Notes: a model not told the origin generated them from the sequence alone. DNA of 64,000 nucleotides from CAWKEY01 sp963696315 (GCA_963696315.1 CAVOJU010000028.1:15956-79955); one strand, 5' to 3'; positions 49,303 through 59,115 are shown, numbered from the stretch's first letter. Program-made: numbers and translations.

Positions 49303-51885
49303 ATGACCCGAGAAACCCTAAGCCGTTTTATTCAAAAAATCGCGCACATGTTGCCGGTGGCATTGTTTATTTGTGCGCTTTATATCGTTCATAACGAACT
49401 GAAAGTTCACCACTTAAGCGACATCCTATCATCGTTGCAAGCAATGCCGGTGCGCATCGTTTTCGCCGCGTTTGCGCTGATGGTGCTCAATTATCTGGTT
49501 CTTGCCGGTTATGACTGGCTGGCCTTCGTTTCACCGGCCATAGGCAAATTCCGTTGTCAAAAATGATCCCGGCGGCGTTGCTCAGTTATGCGATCAGCAA
49601 CAATACCGGCCATGCCTGGGCGGCCGGCGGCTCGATTCGTTACCGGTTTTACTCGAAATGGGGCGTGCCGGGCTGGGATATTCTGAAAGTTTCCTTTTTC
49701 CAGGCCATCACCTATCTATTGGGTGCGCTGAGTTTAGGCTTGGTTGGCAGCTTGTTATTGCCGCACTATTTAGCAAGCACCGTTCTAGAGCCGCTCGTTA
49801 TTCACTGGGTTAGTCTGATATGTGCCGCTGCCTTACTGGGCTATTGGAGCGCCGTTTTACTATGGCGCAAGCCGCTGCTGATCAAAGGTTTCGAGTTATA
49901 TTTGCCAACGCCGGGCATGACCTTCTGGCAAACGCTGGTAGCCAGCATCGACGTGGTGTTGTCGTCACTGGTGCTTTGGGTGTTCCTGGCTGGCAAGGTC
50001 GATATTGATTTTGGCGCCTTCGTCGTGGTGTTTGTGGTGGCGCAGGTCATGGGCGTGATCAGCCAGGTGCCGGGCGGTATCGGCGTATTTGAAAGCGCAT
50101 TTCTGTGGCTGATGGCGGATATCGAAGCAACGGATCAACATTTGTTCTTGATTGGCGCGTTGCTGTTGTACCGGGTTATTTATTATTTCGTGCCGCTGCT
50201 GCTAGCGGGTGCCGGGTTGCTGAGTTACGAGATAGTCAGCCGCCGGGAATTGATAGCCGTAAGCACGCTCGCAGTGCGCCGGACTTTGTCAGCTATCGTG
50301 CCGCAGCTGTATTCGGTTTTGCTGCTGTTGGCGGGCGGGCTATTGCTGGTTTCCGGCGCAATTCCCGCCAACCCCGAAATACTGGATTCACTGAGCGGCT
50401 TATTGCCACTGCCGGTGGTTGAGTTATCGCATTTGACCGCTAGCCTGGCCGGCTTGCTGTTGCTGTTTCTGGCGCGTGGCATCCGCCTAAGGATCGATGC
50501 AGCCTGGTATGGCAGTCTTGGGCTTGCTGGGATTAGGGATTGCGGCCTCTTTACTCAAGGGTTTCGATTGGCATGAGGCGCTGGTGTTATCGATGATACT
50601 GCTGCTAATGCTGCCGACCCGCAGTTACTTTCAGCGCCGGTCGTCGCTATTGCGGATGTCATTTTCAAAATCCTGGCTGGCGGCCATTGCGTTGGTGCTG
50701 GCAGGCACAATCTGGCTGGGCTTGTTCGCTTACCGCGATGTCGAATACTCCCACGACTTATGGTGGCAGTTTTCTTATGACGCCACTGCGCCAAGGTTTT
50801 TAAGGGCTTTATTGCTGGTGAGTGTGGTCGCTGTGGCCTTTGGCTTGTTCCGCCTGCTGGGCGTTGCGCCACCACAAACGTTGCTGAAACCAACTGAAGC
50901 AGAACTCAACGAAGCGCGGCACATCCTGGTGAACTGCGCTGAAACTCAAGGCTTTTTGGCTTTACTGGGCGATAAATATCTGTTTTGGAATGCTGAGCGC
51001 AACGCTTTCATCATGTTTGCCGCTAGCTCCCAATTCTGGATTGCCATGGGTGATCCTATCGGTGAACAAACCGCTTTTGATGAGCTGTTGTATCAATTCC
51101 TTGAACAGGCCGACCGTTATGGCGCCAAAGCGGTGTTTTATCAGGCCAGCGCGGAATGGCTGCCGTCTTATCTCGATCTGGGCTTGTCGTTATTCAAGCT
51201 TGGCGAAGATGCGCGCGTGAATTTATCGGCATTCAGCCTGCAAGGCAAAAAACATGATGCTCAGCGCAGCGCCCGTAACAAGTTCGGCAAAATCGGCTAT
51301 CAGTTTGAAATACTGTCTGGAGCAGCAGTTGAGGACGCGCTGCCAGCCTTGCGGCAGATTTCAGATGCCTGGTTAGCGAGCAAAAACACGCGGGAAAAGG
51401 GCTTTTCGTTAGGATTTTTCGATGAAAACTATGTGCGTCGCACCGATGTCGCCGTGATAAAAGACGAAACCGGACACATCAGGGCGTTTGCCAATCTCTG
51501 GCAAACAGCGGGTCACGAGGAATTGTCCATAGACTTGATGCGTTACCATCCGGACAGCCCTAGAGGCATCATGGACTTTCTATTTGCCGAACTGATGCTC
51601 TGGGGACAAGCAGAACACTACGAATGGTTTTCGTTAGGAATGGCGCCCTTGGCAGGACTGGAACACAGGCCTTTGGCGCCCTTGTGGCATAAAATGGGCG
51701 CCACCATTTTCAAAATGGGTGATCATTTTTACAATTTTGAGGGCTTACATAGCTATAAAGCAAAATTCGATCCTGTCTGGGAAGCACGTTATCTAGCGGC
51801 CCCTACGGGTTTTTCCGTTCCTATTATTCTGATGACGATTACCCGTTTGATTTCAGGAAGCTGGAAAGGCATATTTTCGAAATAA
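49303..51885 (+). pseudogene. MprF/LpiA-type phosphatidylglycerol aminoacyltransferase, two frameshifts
   Basis: Transfers lysine or another amino acid from tRNA to phosphatidylglycerol and flips the product. N-terminal helices are in frame 1 (49303-~49555). One lost T near 49550 moves to frame 3 (PLSKMIPAALLSYAISNNTG), covering the flippase with SQVPGGIGVFESAFLWL. Near 50500 a second shift returns to frame 1 (MAVLGLLGLGIAASLL) and the soluble DUF2156 synthase domain (YLFWNAERNAFIMF, MRYHPDSPRGIMDFLF, SLGMAPLAGLE). Repaired length is ~860 residues, as in the family. It is paired with acvB. Confidence 0.87.
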
Positions 51886-51969
51886 CCATTAAATCCTGCG
51901 CAATTTCATTAGGTGTATTCATTCTTTAAAATCGCTATATGAGCTAACACTATAAAACTGGAGAGTCAT

Positions 51970-52602
51970 ATGTACTACAAAAAAATTGGCTGGATAATTT
52001 TCAGCTTAATTTCATCCGCAACAATCGCCGCCGAAGAGCGTTCTACTATAAAATTCAACACCTTGCCGGATGCCGTACGTGCTACGGTTGCAAATTTCAT
52101 CGATCAAAATAATATAACCAAGATCGAAAAAGTGACGGATACCGGTTATGTCAAGTTTGAAATTTTAAGCACCAAAACGGTTAATAATAAAGATTATATT
52201 GATACCGACATGATTGTTGCAGCCGATGGTGCAATAATAAAAATTGCTAAAGAAATACCTTTTTTCGATATTCCATTTCCTATCATGAAACAACTCAACC
52301 AACTTTACCCTAATCTCAAAGTCGATGAAGTCGAAAGTGTTCAAAAGCGTTATTTTCAGTTAACAGGAAAAAATAACGGTCAACCGGTCAATTTGAAAAT
52401 ATATGATGATGGCGAAATACAGGATCTTGCGGTTGATCAAAACAGCAAAGATCAAAGTCCACCCAAACAGCCTTTGGATCAAACCCTTAATAAGCCGATA
52501 GACACGAAACCAGCAAGTGATCAACAACCCGATCCGGCTCAAGATGACGAATTCAAAATAGAACGCTCAGATGACATCTTGCATTTGAATCAGTCTCAAT
52601 AG
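51970..52602 (+). CDS. secreted PepSY-like protein
   Basis: 210 residues with a short signal peptide (IIFSLISSATIAAEE). LPDAVRATVANFIDQNNITK then KIEKVTDTGYVKFEI, and a second similar unit with FPIMKQLNQLYPNLKVDEVE, resemble tandem PepSY-like modules. The tail is Pro/Gln/Asp-rich and probably disordered. GGAGAG lies 5-6 bases before the ATG. No enzymatic motif. The following 52603-52874 gap holds nothing recognisable. Confidence 0.6.
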   Translation: MYYKKIGWIIFSLISSATIAAEERSTIKFNTLPDAVRATVANFIDQNNITKIEKVTDTGYVKFEILSTKTVNNKDYIDTDMIVAADGAIIKIAKEIPFFDIPFPIMKQLNQLYPNLKVDEVESVQKRYFQLTGKNNGQPVNLKIYDDGEIQDLAVDQNSKDQSPPKQPLDQTLNKPIDTKPASDQQPDPAQDDEFKIERSDDILHLNQSQ

Positions 52603-52874
52603 TAGGCGGTATCTGGTTTAACATAAATTGCTAGATCATATTTCATCCGGTCTCGCTTCTGTTCCTTCTGTTGATAGCGGGCATAACAAGGCGATTTATA
52701 CAAATAAACTGGATCGTTAATTTCCTGTGGAAACCCGAGGCCGGTATGCTTCATCGCTCACTATCCTGGCAGTTAATATGCCCGCCAGGAATACTGAGGC
52801 ATATGAATATCAAGAAGATTGAACTATATTGGACGGCTATTTCCAAATACCCTCTTCGCTAAAAGAGACACACA

Positions 52875-53744
52875 ATGCATTTGAAATCGATTATAAAAAA
52901 ATACATTCCTGGGATTTCCCTGATGGTGTGTTTTTTACTCCTTGAAAACTTTACCTGGATATTGGAGCCTACTTTTTTCGGCAAGCTGCTGGATGCGCTC
53001 ATCGACAGATTTTATAAACATGAGTTAAAAATGAACTATGTTCTTCCGTTATCTTTGTGGATCGGTATTTATTTGCTGAATACGCTGGGCGGCGCATTGA
53101 GCAGGTTTTACAGCGGCAAGATCTATTCGAAACTCTATGTCGACATTGCCGGCGAAGTCATCTCGAGTTCAACAATAAAAGGCTATCCGCCTTCCAGAAC
53201 GCTAGCCCGCGCCGAATTGGCAAAGGAATATGTCATTTTTTTGAAAGACCGCTTACCGGAAATTATTTGGCAAATTTTCGCTACTTTCGGGGGAATTATC
53301 GCACTCTATTTTTACGACTGGCGCATCGCCGCGATCTGCTTTATCGTAATTTTTCCGATTGCCTTCATCTATAATCTTTACCGGAAAAACGTGGTCGAAT
53401 TGCAGAAAGATTTACACGATAACCGTGAAGACTTGTACACATTATTCGAGGACCAAAATACCGAAGCCATCAGTGATTATTATCACAGTCAGGTAAGGCC
53501 TCAAACCAGGATTTCAAAATGGAATTCGCTCAACTTTACCGTTACCAAGCTGTTGATGATGGTTGTTTTTGTCGTCGTGTTGTTTATCAGCGTTGATGTT
53601 GACAAGTTTTCCACGGGCAAAATATATGCAATTGTTTCGTATTTGTGGACGTTCATCTTGTCTACCGAATATTTACCGGGTTTGATGGAAAGCGTTACTT
53701 CGCTGATTGAGCTGAACGGCCGGCTTAGACAGGAAAATAACTGA
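52875..53744 (+). CDS. ABC transporter six-helix domain protein without ATPase
   Basis: 289 residues resembling the membrane half of a type-I ABC exporter: helices around ISLMVCFLLLENFTWI, LSLWIGIYLLNTLG, IIWQIFATFGGIIALYFY, AAICFIVIFPIAFIYNLY, LLMMVVFVVVLFISV and IYAIVSYLWTFILSTEY. The coupling-type region (EDQNTEAISDYYHSQVRP) is present but there is no Walker A, signature or Walker B. It ends cleanly at a stop, with no ATPase gene next to it on this strand. Stand-alone six-TM proteins of this type are known; the role is unknown. Confidence 0.72.
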   Translation: MHLKSIIKKYIPGISLMVCFLLLENFTWILEPTFFGKLLDALIDRFYKHELKMNYVLPLSLWIGIYLLNTLGGALSRFYSGKIYSKLYVDIAGEVISSSTIKGYPPSRTLARAELAKEYVIFLKDRLPEIIWQIFATFGGIIALYFYDWRIAAICFIVIFPIAFIYNLYRKNVVELQKDLHDNREDLYTLFEDQNTEAISDYYHSQVRPQTRISKWNSLNFTVTKLLMMVVFVVVLFISVDVDKFSTGKIYAIVSYLWTFILSTEYLPGLMESVTSLIELNGRLRQENN

Positions 53745-53760
53745 ACAATACCGATCGAAC

Positions 53761-55493
53761 TTACCTCGGCAAGTCCTTGAAAACGCGTGAAATGTGGCTG
53801 ACGCTCTCATAGACGACAGGCCCTTCGCCATTCGACGCGAGAAAACTGTCGATGTGCGCGAGGGCCTTCTCGATTCGCCGATGATAGCCCAGGCTGTAAC
53901 TGACGGGATGGAATCCCATAACAAAAGTCGCGGGACGAAGCAGCGGTGTGCCGGACCAGTTAACATTAAAAATCTCAATCATTTCATCGCCGGTGACATA
54001 ATCCACCAGACTGCCGTTGTCGGGAATTTCCAGGATCGGAATGGCAGGATTTCCGGCTATCGCGGGATTCTGTGCACTCGGATAGTAAGGCTGTGAAATA
54101 TCGGTTATGGGCTTCCAGTGTTGGCGGTTCCATGTGTAAGAGCATGCCGTTGCCGTCATGCCGCGATTCCTCAATCCTGGCCCAATTGTTGGCGCTGCTG
54201 TCGGCTACGAAACCGTCCTCGGCAAGCGCCTTGAGTGTTCCTGCATTGGCCGCCCAGCTCCCGGTTCTAAAGGCAGTCGGTTTGCCCAAGCCTTGAGCGG
54301 TGAACAGCGTATCGGCAGCCTTTAGCAATTTTAAATATTCGCTCTCGCTATAAGCACTGCTCAACACGGTATACCCTGTAGTATCGCCTTTGTCGTAACT
54401 ATCGGAAGGCTTAAAGCGGCATGGAACTCCAGGCACCGTATTGACGAAATTACAGAAAGGATGAATATGCAAGCCTATCTCGTCCTGATAAGTTTTACGC
54501 AACCGGATCAGCCAATCGACAAGATAGGCTTGGCGTACTTTCGAAACGCCGGGATCGGTAAACGTATAGGGTCCCAAGAAGTGGGTGAATTTTAACCCAG
54601 GATGCTCTTCGTGCAGCTTTTCATGTAATCGGAGAATCGAATCCAGGCTATCGGAAGAATCCCAGTCCGTCGTCATCAGCACATAAAGCGGGTGGCTGCG
54701 ACGAAAATGCAGCTTTGCAAAAGGCGATTGGCTGCCGTCCGCGGCCAGGGACAAAGAATGGACGCCGGGCGGCAATTGCGAAATATCGAGCATTCCGTCA
54801 AATCCGGCAACTGTTTTGGTTAATTGCCGGCCAGGACCTTCGTCGATAACCGCTTCCATCGATTCCGCTTTACCGTTAACGTCTACGCGCACGTTAAGAT
54901 TATCGTTCCCCGGTGTGATCGCATTGCCGATCAAATACCAGTCCTTGACCCCGCCGATACGAAATAAGGGTTCATGCGTTTTATCCACAGTGATGTGTAA
55001 TTTCCAGCTTAACAAACTACCCGCCGCAAAGGGAGCGTTATCGCTTATGCGTAGCTTCCAGTTACCCGCTGCCTGGGAATTGTCGCATTCCGTAACGCGA
55101 TAAATTGCATCAAGATTTTTCTTAACGACCTCCGTCACGATTGTGTAAAGTGACGATTTGGCCATTGGGGCACTCCAGTTGCACCAGAAGATCGCCAATG
55201 TGAGGATGGGCAATGTGAATTTCTACATTGACCGTTTTCAAAAGCGCGAAATCGTCGATCCGGATAGACGACACAATGCCTAATGGAAAATTGTCCGGTA
55301 TTTTGAGAGCAATAGCGGCGCTGCGGCGATCGATGCGCTGACCCGCAGACATTGACTGTTTGGCTTTTTCCGAAGATTTCGAGCCTTTGCTGCCATGATT
55401 ATCCGCGAAAACGGTATTGTTACCGGAGACGATGAAAGTAATCGCGAATAATAAGAGGATTTGGAACACGCGCATGAATGATGTATTTTGCAT
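53761..55493 (-). pseudogene. secreted P-domain plus polysaccharide-deacetylase-like protein, two frameshifts
   Basis: From ATG 55493 a signal peptide (ILLLFAITFIVSGNNTVFA), then a proprotein-convertase-type P domain (IRIDDFALLKTVNVEIHIAH; LVQLECPNGQIVTLHNRDGG). Near 55125 the frame moves to the next part (KKNLDAIYRVTECDNSQAAG; WKLRISDNAPFAAG). A deacetylase-like fold follows (LMTTDWDSSDSLDSILRLHE, EIGLHIHPFCNFV, AFRTGSWAANAGTLKALAED). Near 54090 a second shift leads to ISQPYYPSAQNPAIAGNPAI and the stop at 53761. DW-D and H-x-H could be metal ligands. The domain pair is unusual. Confidence 0.75.
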
Positions 55494-55581
55494 AATTATT
55501 CACTACAAATAATGATGTTCGGATATTTGTCCTTGATCTTTCAAGTTTTTTTAAACTGCAACAACAATATACAAACGGATT

Positions 55582-56364
55582 TTATTTTGAATCCGGGAGA
55601 CCGCGCAGCAACGGATTTTGCCGGTAATAAAGCTGTAATTGCCGGTAAACATCGGCAAAGTGAGTATGCAGAATTTCGGGTGCGCAGAAAAAGTATTCGC
55701 TGATCACTGCAAAAAACTCGGCAGGACTGGTTGCCGCATATGGGTTAATACAGGCGTGATGGTGATGTTCGACTTGTCGAACCAGGCTTTCATAGGCGGC
55801 GCTGAGCGCTGTTGACCATTCGGTTACAGCCATGCCGTGAGGCAACGGCGGAAAGCCATCTGCGGGTCCATTCAGCATATCCAGCTTGTGGGCAATTTCA
55901 TGGATCACGACATTGCGGCCGGATTGTTTCTCCTGCATATCCCGCTCAACATCATCCCATGACACGATAAGCGGCCCCCGCGACCATGATTCGCCGATTA
56001 GCGCCTGTTCCTGATGATGTACAACACCCGCCGCATCCTTTTCGTCCCGGCTAATCAGAAACGCACCCGGATAAACAATGATCTCGGTCCAGCCTGACAA
56101 ACAATCAATCCCAAGCCCAAGCGCCGGAAGACAGGCTTGTGCGGCGATGATCAAACACATGGTATCAGTAAGCTGAAGTTCCCGAGCGCCGAAGAATTGT
56201 TTTTCGTGCAGAAATAGCGTCGTCAGTTCGCGCAAGTGCGCTTTCTCAACCGCTGTCATCCCCTGTAAAACAGCTAGCTTTTCAGTAGCTTCCCTCCACA
56301 GATTTCGCGCGATGGCATGGCGATGCAGAATGTAGCGAGTCCGTGCGCGCTTAAAAATATTCAT
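55582..56364 (-). CDS. mtfA: MtfA-type zinc peptidase
   Basis: 260 residues. The zincin motif HEIAHKLDMLNG with a downstream Glu in TSPAEFFAVISEYFF is the MtfA/anthrax-lethal-factor-like arrangement. In E. coli MtfA binds Mlc and cleaves peptides, linking it to PTS control. WSRGPLIVSWDDV and YPGAFLI are family segments. The final residues (LLRGLPDSK) look natural. It is the last clearly chromosomal-type gene before the plasmid backbone. Confidence 0.9.
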   Translation of the reverse strand: MNIFKRARTRYILHRHAIARNLWREATEKLAVLQGMTAVEKAHLRELTTLFLHEKQFFGARELQLTDTMCLIIAAQACLPALGLGIDCLSGWTEIIVYPGAFLISRDEKDAAGVVHHQEQALIGESWSRGPLIVSWDDVERDMQEKQSGRNVVIHEIAHKLDMLNGPADGFPPLPHGMAVTEWSTALSAAYESLVRQVEHHHHACINPYAATSPAEFFAVISEYFFCAPEILHTHFADVYRQLQLYYRQNPLLRGLPDSK

Positions 56365-56765
56365 GGCCGATCAAATTCGGATTTCATCCTGTCAGCCAAA
56401 AAGAATTGTAAGCCTCTATTACCAATGTCAAGCCAGGGCCTATTTTCCCGTTGCAGCTTCATTAGTGAAATGAGTTCGTTCGGTATCCTCGCACTGGTTA
56501 AGAAAGCGCGGATCCTCGACAGCGTCAGGAAGCGCTGGGGGCTTCCTGAACGCCGGATGCTCGAAGTCGAACATGTCTATGGGCGGCCTCCCGGTCTATT
56601 TGAAATGAATAATTGCCTGCGGCCGCTTTAGAGTAATTTTGCATGGCCGGATTTTAATTACAATGCGTGGCTGTTTTGGCTGGAATACTCAAGTGAGTTG
56701 AGTATAGGCTCCCGCTATGGCTAGTCCAACCTATCCTTCTGGCGTTAAACCAAGCAGCGTAGTCG
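56365..56765. other. junction between chromosomal-type genes and plasmid backbone
   Basis: No recognised gene. A minus frame 56440-56574 (44 codons, MFDFEHPAFRKPPALPDAVE onwards) and an overlapping plus frame are both unrecognised. ATACTCAA-GTGAG-TTGAGTAT at 56685-56705 is a perfect 8-bp inverted repeat. I cannot find an integrase gene or a clear duplicated attachment site on this side. Confidence 0.5.
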
Positions 56766-57077
56766 CTAAATTTTCCGTGCTTGTTTTTGCCCGAGTGTAG
56801 CCTCAGCAACAACGGCTTTGCCATCAGCGTTATAGCTGATGCGCTTCGTCTCTCCGGTTTCTGGCAGTTTTGCAAAATCTGCCCGATCATGGGTGATATA
56901 TTGCCCTTTCCCGACTTGTTGATACACCGTCGTTTTATCTGCATACAAGATAACGCCTGAATATTCTTTGGTTTTATCCGCCTTGTTTGCCGTATAAATA
57001 TTGTAGATTCCAGGCTTAACGCCTCTAGCCTTTTCAACCTTAACATTGCGCCACTGATCTTGGTCTTCTTGCTGCAT
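56766..57077 (-). CDS. KfrB-like plasmid protein
   Basis: 103 residues. GIYNIYTANKADKTKEYSGV, TVYQQVGKGQYITHDRADF and GETKRISYNADGKAVV match the KfrB-type domain found on IncP-related plasmids and at the ends of some relaxases. It follows korB on the same strand, where kfr genes lie in IncP backbones. A second frame covers much of the same DNA, but this one carries the conserved segments. Confidence 0.6.
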   Translation of the reverse strand: MQQEDQDQWRNVKVEKARGVKPGIYNIYTANKADKTKEYSGVILYADKTTVYQQVGKGQYITHDRADFAKLPETGETKRISYNADGKAVVAEATLGQKQARKI

Positions 57078-57119
57078 TGTGGCACTGGCCGTTCATGACA
57101 AGTAAACGTTGTTTCATAC

Positions 57120-58217
57120 CTAACCCTCTAAAATCGCAGTCAGTTGAACATCACGTAAGGCCGCTTCAAATTCGTAGCCATCATCTTCATATTTTAACCA
57201 CGCATACCCCTCTGCGGGTGGCCTGCGATCCAGTATTAGCCGTGCAACCCGATTATTATGCAAGACCTTCACAATCGCCTTTTTAAACTTGCCCGGATCC
57301 GCCGGGTGTCCGGCGTTTTTACCAGCGCTTAGCTCAGCGACGCTAAGCTCCCCATCTGCGTCAGAAGTTCGTGGAGACGATGCAGTATCAATGGGTGAGT
57401 CACTGGCATCCAGAGCAGGCCCAGTTTCCCCACCTGTGTATAAATCACTATCGCCCCCTGGCATATCGGGGCCTAATTCACTTTCTTCCTCTTTTTGGGC
57501 AAGATAAATGCGTAGATACTTCATGGAGCCGCGGGTAAACTCCTGGCTTTCATCATTGACCCAGGTATCTACTTCCTCAGGATGATCATGATGTAACTGC
57601 ACCAATTCATAGATAATGGTGACATCAGTAATTCGGTTATTACGAAAAGCCGTATCGATCGACTTAGGCAATTTTAAGAGTGAGGAGTATTGCGTAACAT
57701 ACCCTGCCGTTTTGCCAATGCTCTCCGCTATTTCTTTTTTTTTCATGCCTCTTTTAAGAAATTCACCAATAGCAGTGGCAATCTCTAACGGTGTATTACC
57801 CTCACGAAGCAAATTTTCCGTGAGTTGATCTGTTCTGGTGTAATCATTATCGATATGTGCGGGTATAGTCTTTTTACCGGCCATTTTCGAGGCTCTAAAT
57901 CGACGCGCACCATGATTGATGATGAAACGGCCTGGTTTTTCCGGATGATTGTGCACTGAAATGGGGGTTTTTACCCCTCGCCGGGTAATTGATTTTACCA
58001 GCTCGTTTAATTTTTCTTCTGAAAAGCCCGGATTATCTTCGCGTCTCGGCTGCTGTGGGTCTTCATCAATCAGACTGAGTTCTAAATCAAGCAGTTCTTT
58101 TTTATAAGTAGCCATTGGGTCTGTAGACGGGGTTTGTTGAGATGCTGGATTGCCAAGGGCAGGTTCGGATTTGGGTTTATCTTTTGTTTTGGGTGTTCGC
58201 ATTGAATGGAGCGCCAT
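57120..58217 (-). CDS. korB: KorB, ParB-family partition protein and global repressor
   Basis: 365 residues. IncP KorB binds TTTAGCSGCTAAA operators, represses plasmid operons and partners IncC in partition. Conserved: SLIDEDPQQPRREDNPGFSE, TRRGVKTPISVHNHPEKPGR, INHGARRFRASKMAGKK (ParB box), the helix-turn-helix KEIAESIGKTAGYVTQYSSL and the C-terminal dimer domain PPAEGYAWLKYEDDGYEFEA. An acidic linker joins the last two. Two KorB-type operators are present in this window (58747, 62940). The IncC/ParA gene that normally precedes it is not between korA and korB. Confidence 0.95.
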   Translation of the reverse strand: MALHSMRTPKTKDKPKSEPALGNPASQQTPSTDPMATYKKELLDLELSLIDEDPQQPRREDNPGFSEEKLNELVKSITRRGVKTPISVHNHPEKPGRFIINHGARRFRASKMAGKKTIPAHIDNDYTRTDQLTENLLREGNTPLEIATAIGEFLKRGMKKKEIAESIGKTAGYVTQYSSLLKLPKSIDTAFRNNRITDVTIIYELVQLHHDHPEEVDTWVNDESQEFTRGSMKYLRIYLAQKEEESELGPDMPGGDSDLYTGGETGPALDASDSPIDTASSPRTSDADGELSVAELSAGKNAGHPADPGKFKKAIVKVLHNNRVARLILDRRPPAEGYAWLKYEDDGYEFEAALRDVQLTAILEG

Positions 58218-58333
58218 TTTGTTATTGATGTTATCCGCTAAGGCCTTTGCTTAGGTGACCGCATCGAAACCTGGAGACACCCAAGCAGCGGGTTTATCTA
58301 CGCCGCCTTGTTGATGGCCGGTTTCCCAGATTT

Positions 58334-58630
58334 TCATTTGCCACTGCTTTGGGCTTCTTTTTCCCACTGCTTTACGATGAAGGCCTGGTGCTCTGGCAGA
58401 ACCGCCGTTACTTCCACGAATTTGTCAGGAATATTGATCGCCTTTAGATGCATTTTCCAAACCCGGCTCACAATCTGTGATACCGCTCCCCGCGTGATCT
58501 GCTTCGCTCTGGCGTAGTCTGCTTGGGATTTTCCGTCGACTAAAACACCCTCCGCAATCTCCAGGGTGCTTGCTCCCATCGTTAAATTGCTGGTTGCTTG
58601 AATGAATTGATTTCTCGTCATTCGTTTCAT
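58334..58630 (-). CDS. korA: KorA/TrfB-family transcriptional repressor
   Basis: 98 residues from ATG 58630 (MKRMTRNQFIQATSNLTMGA), chosen because it aligns with the IncP KorA start and GGAA lies 7 bases upstream; upstream Mets at 58642 are possible. IAEGVLVDGKSQADYA, the recognition region ITRGAVSQIVSRVW and the dimerisation end VTAVLPEHQAFIVKQWEKEA are typical. It should repress its own promoter through the operator at 58715. The C-terminal segment is shared with TrbA at 63.2 kb, as in RK2. Confidence 0.93.
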   Translation of the reverse strand: MKRMTRNQFIQATSNLTMGASTLEIAEGVLVDGKSQADYARAKQITRGAVSQIVSRVWKMHLKAINIPDKFVEVTAVLPEHQAFIVKQWEKEAQSSGK

Positions 58631-58713
58631 TAACAATTCCATGGGTAGGTTATATAAACCATGACTTAATTCCAGGCTTTTAAAAAATTGAGGAGACGCC
58701 GTCGTTAGGAGCC

Positions 58714-58759
58714 AATTTAGCTAAACATTGATACCCTGTCAATCCGTTTAGCGGCTAAA
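58714..58759 (-). promoter_or_regulatory. korA promoter with KorA and KorB operators
   Basis: On the minus strand: TTGACA (58737-58742), a 17-base spacer, then TAAATT (58714-58719). ATTTAGCTAAAC at 58715-58726 matches the KorA operator GTTTAGCTAAAC in 11 of 12 bases (complement orientation) and covers the -10. TTTAGCGGCTAAA at 58747-58759 is an exact KorB operator just upstream of the -35. This is the RK2 korA promoter layout and predicts joint autorepression. Confidence 0.85.
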
Positions 58760-58764
58760 TCTTT

Positions 58765-59115
58765 TCAAAATGCCTTGGGTCTATACAAATAAACAAAGAG
58801 TGATAGGAGAATGTACAAAACACCATGTATCGATGCCGTGAGAGTCGCGTGGATGGCAGGCGTGTTTGCATAATAAAGCGCCCTTAAACACTGGAACACC
58901 ACATCCATGGCGGCTATCCCATTAAGCAAAGGCCAACACATGGCCAAAAACAACCAGACGAGCCCAATAGTCCAGGAGATAAGCCTTTGCCACCCTGCCC
59001 TTCTATTTGTTTTTATAGCAGCCTTTTTGGCATTAAAGGCATCCTCGGAATATACGCTAGGGATAGATGCGGTTCGACCGTGCCGAGGAAACTGATAAAG
59101 TTTCGCTGATTTCAT
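58765..59115 (-). CDS. KleE-like IncP accessory membrane protein
   Basis: 116 residues from ATG 59115, with AGGTGG five bases upstream. A basic start with YQFPRH, then two hydrophobic helices (WTIGLVWLFLAMCWPLLNGI; VLYILLSLFVYLYRPK) separated by VFQCLRALYYANTPAIHA. The layout and the W-P-L, LRxLYxxNTP and YxPK features resemble KleE of IncP plasmids, whose role in stable inheritance is unclear. Position directly upstream of korA agrees. Confidence 0.65.
   Translation of the reverse strand: MKSAKLYQFPRHGRTASIPSVYSEDAFNAKKAAIKTNRRAGWQRLISWTIGLVWLFLAMCWPLLNGIAAMDVVFQCLRALYYANTPAIHATLTASIHGVLYILLSLFVYLYRPKAF

Noticed and set aside
56317..56631. 104-codon plus frame across the mtfA start
   Set aside because: It begins inside mtfA on the opposite strand and only its second half is intergenic; no similarity recognised.
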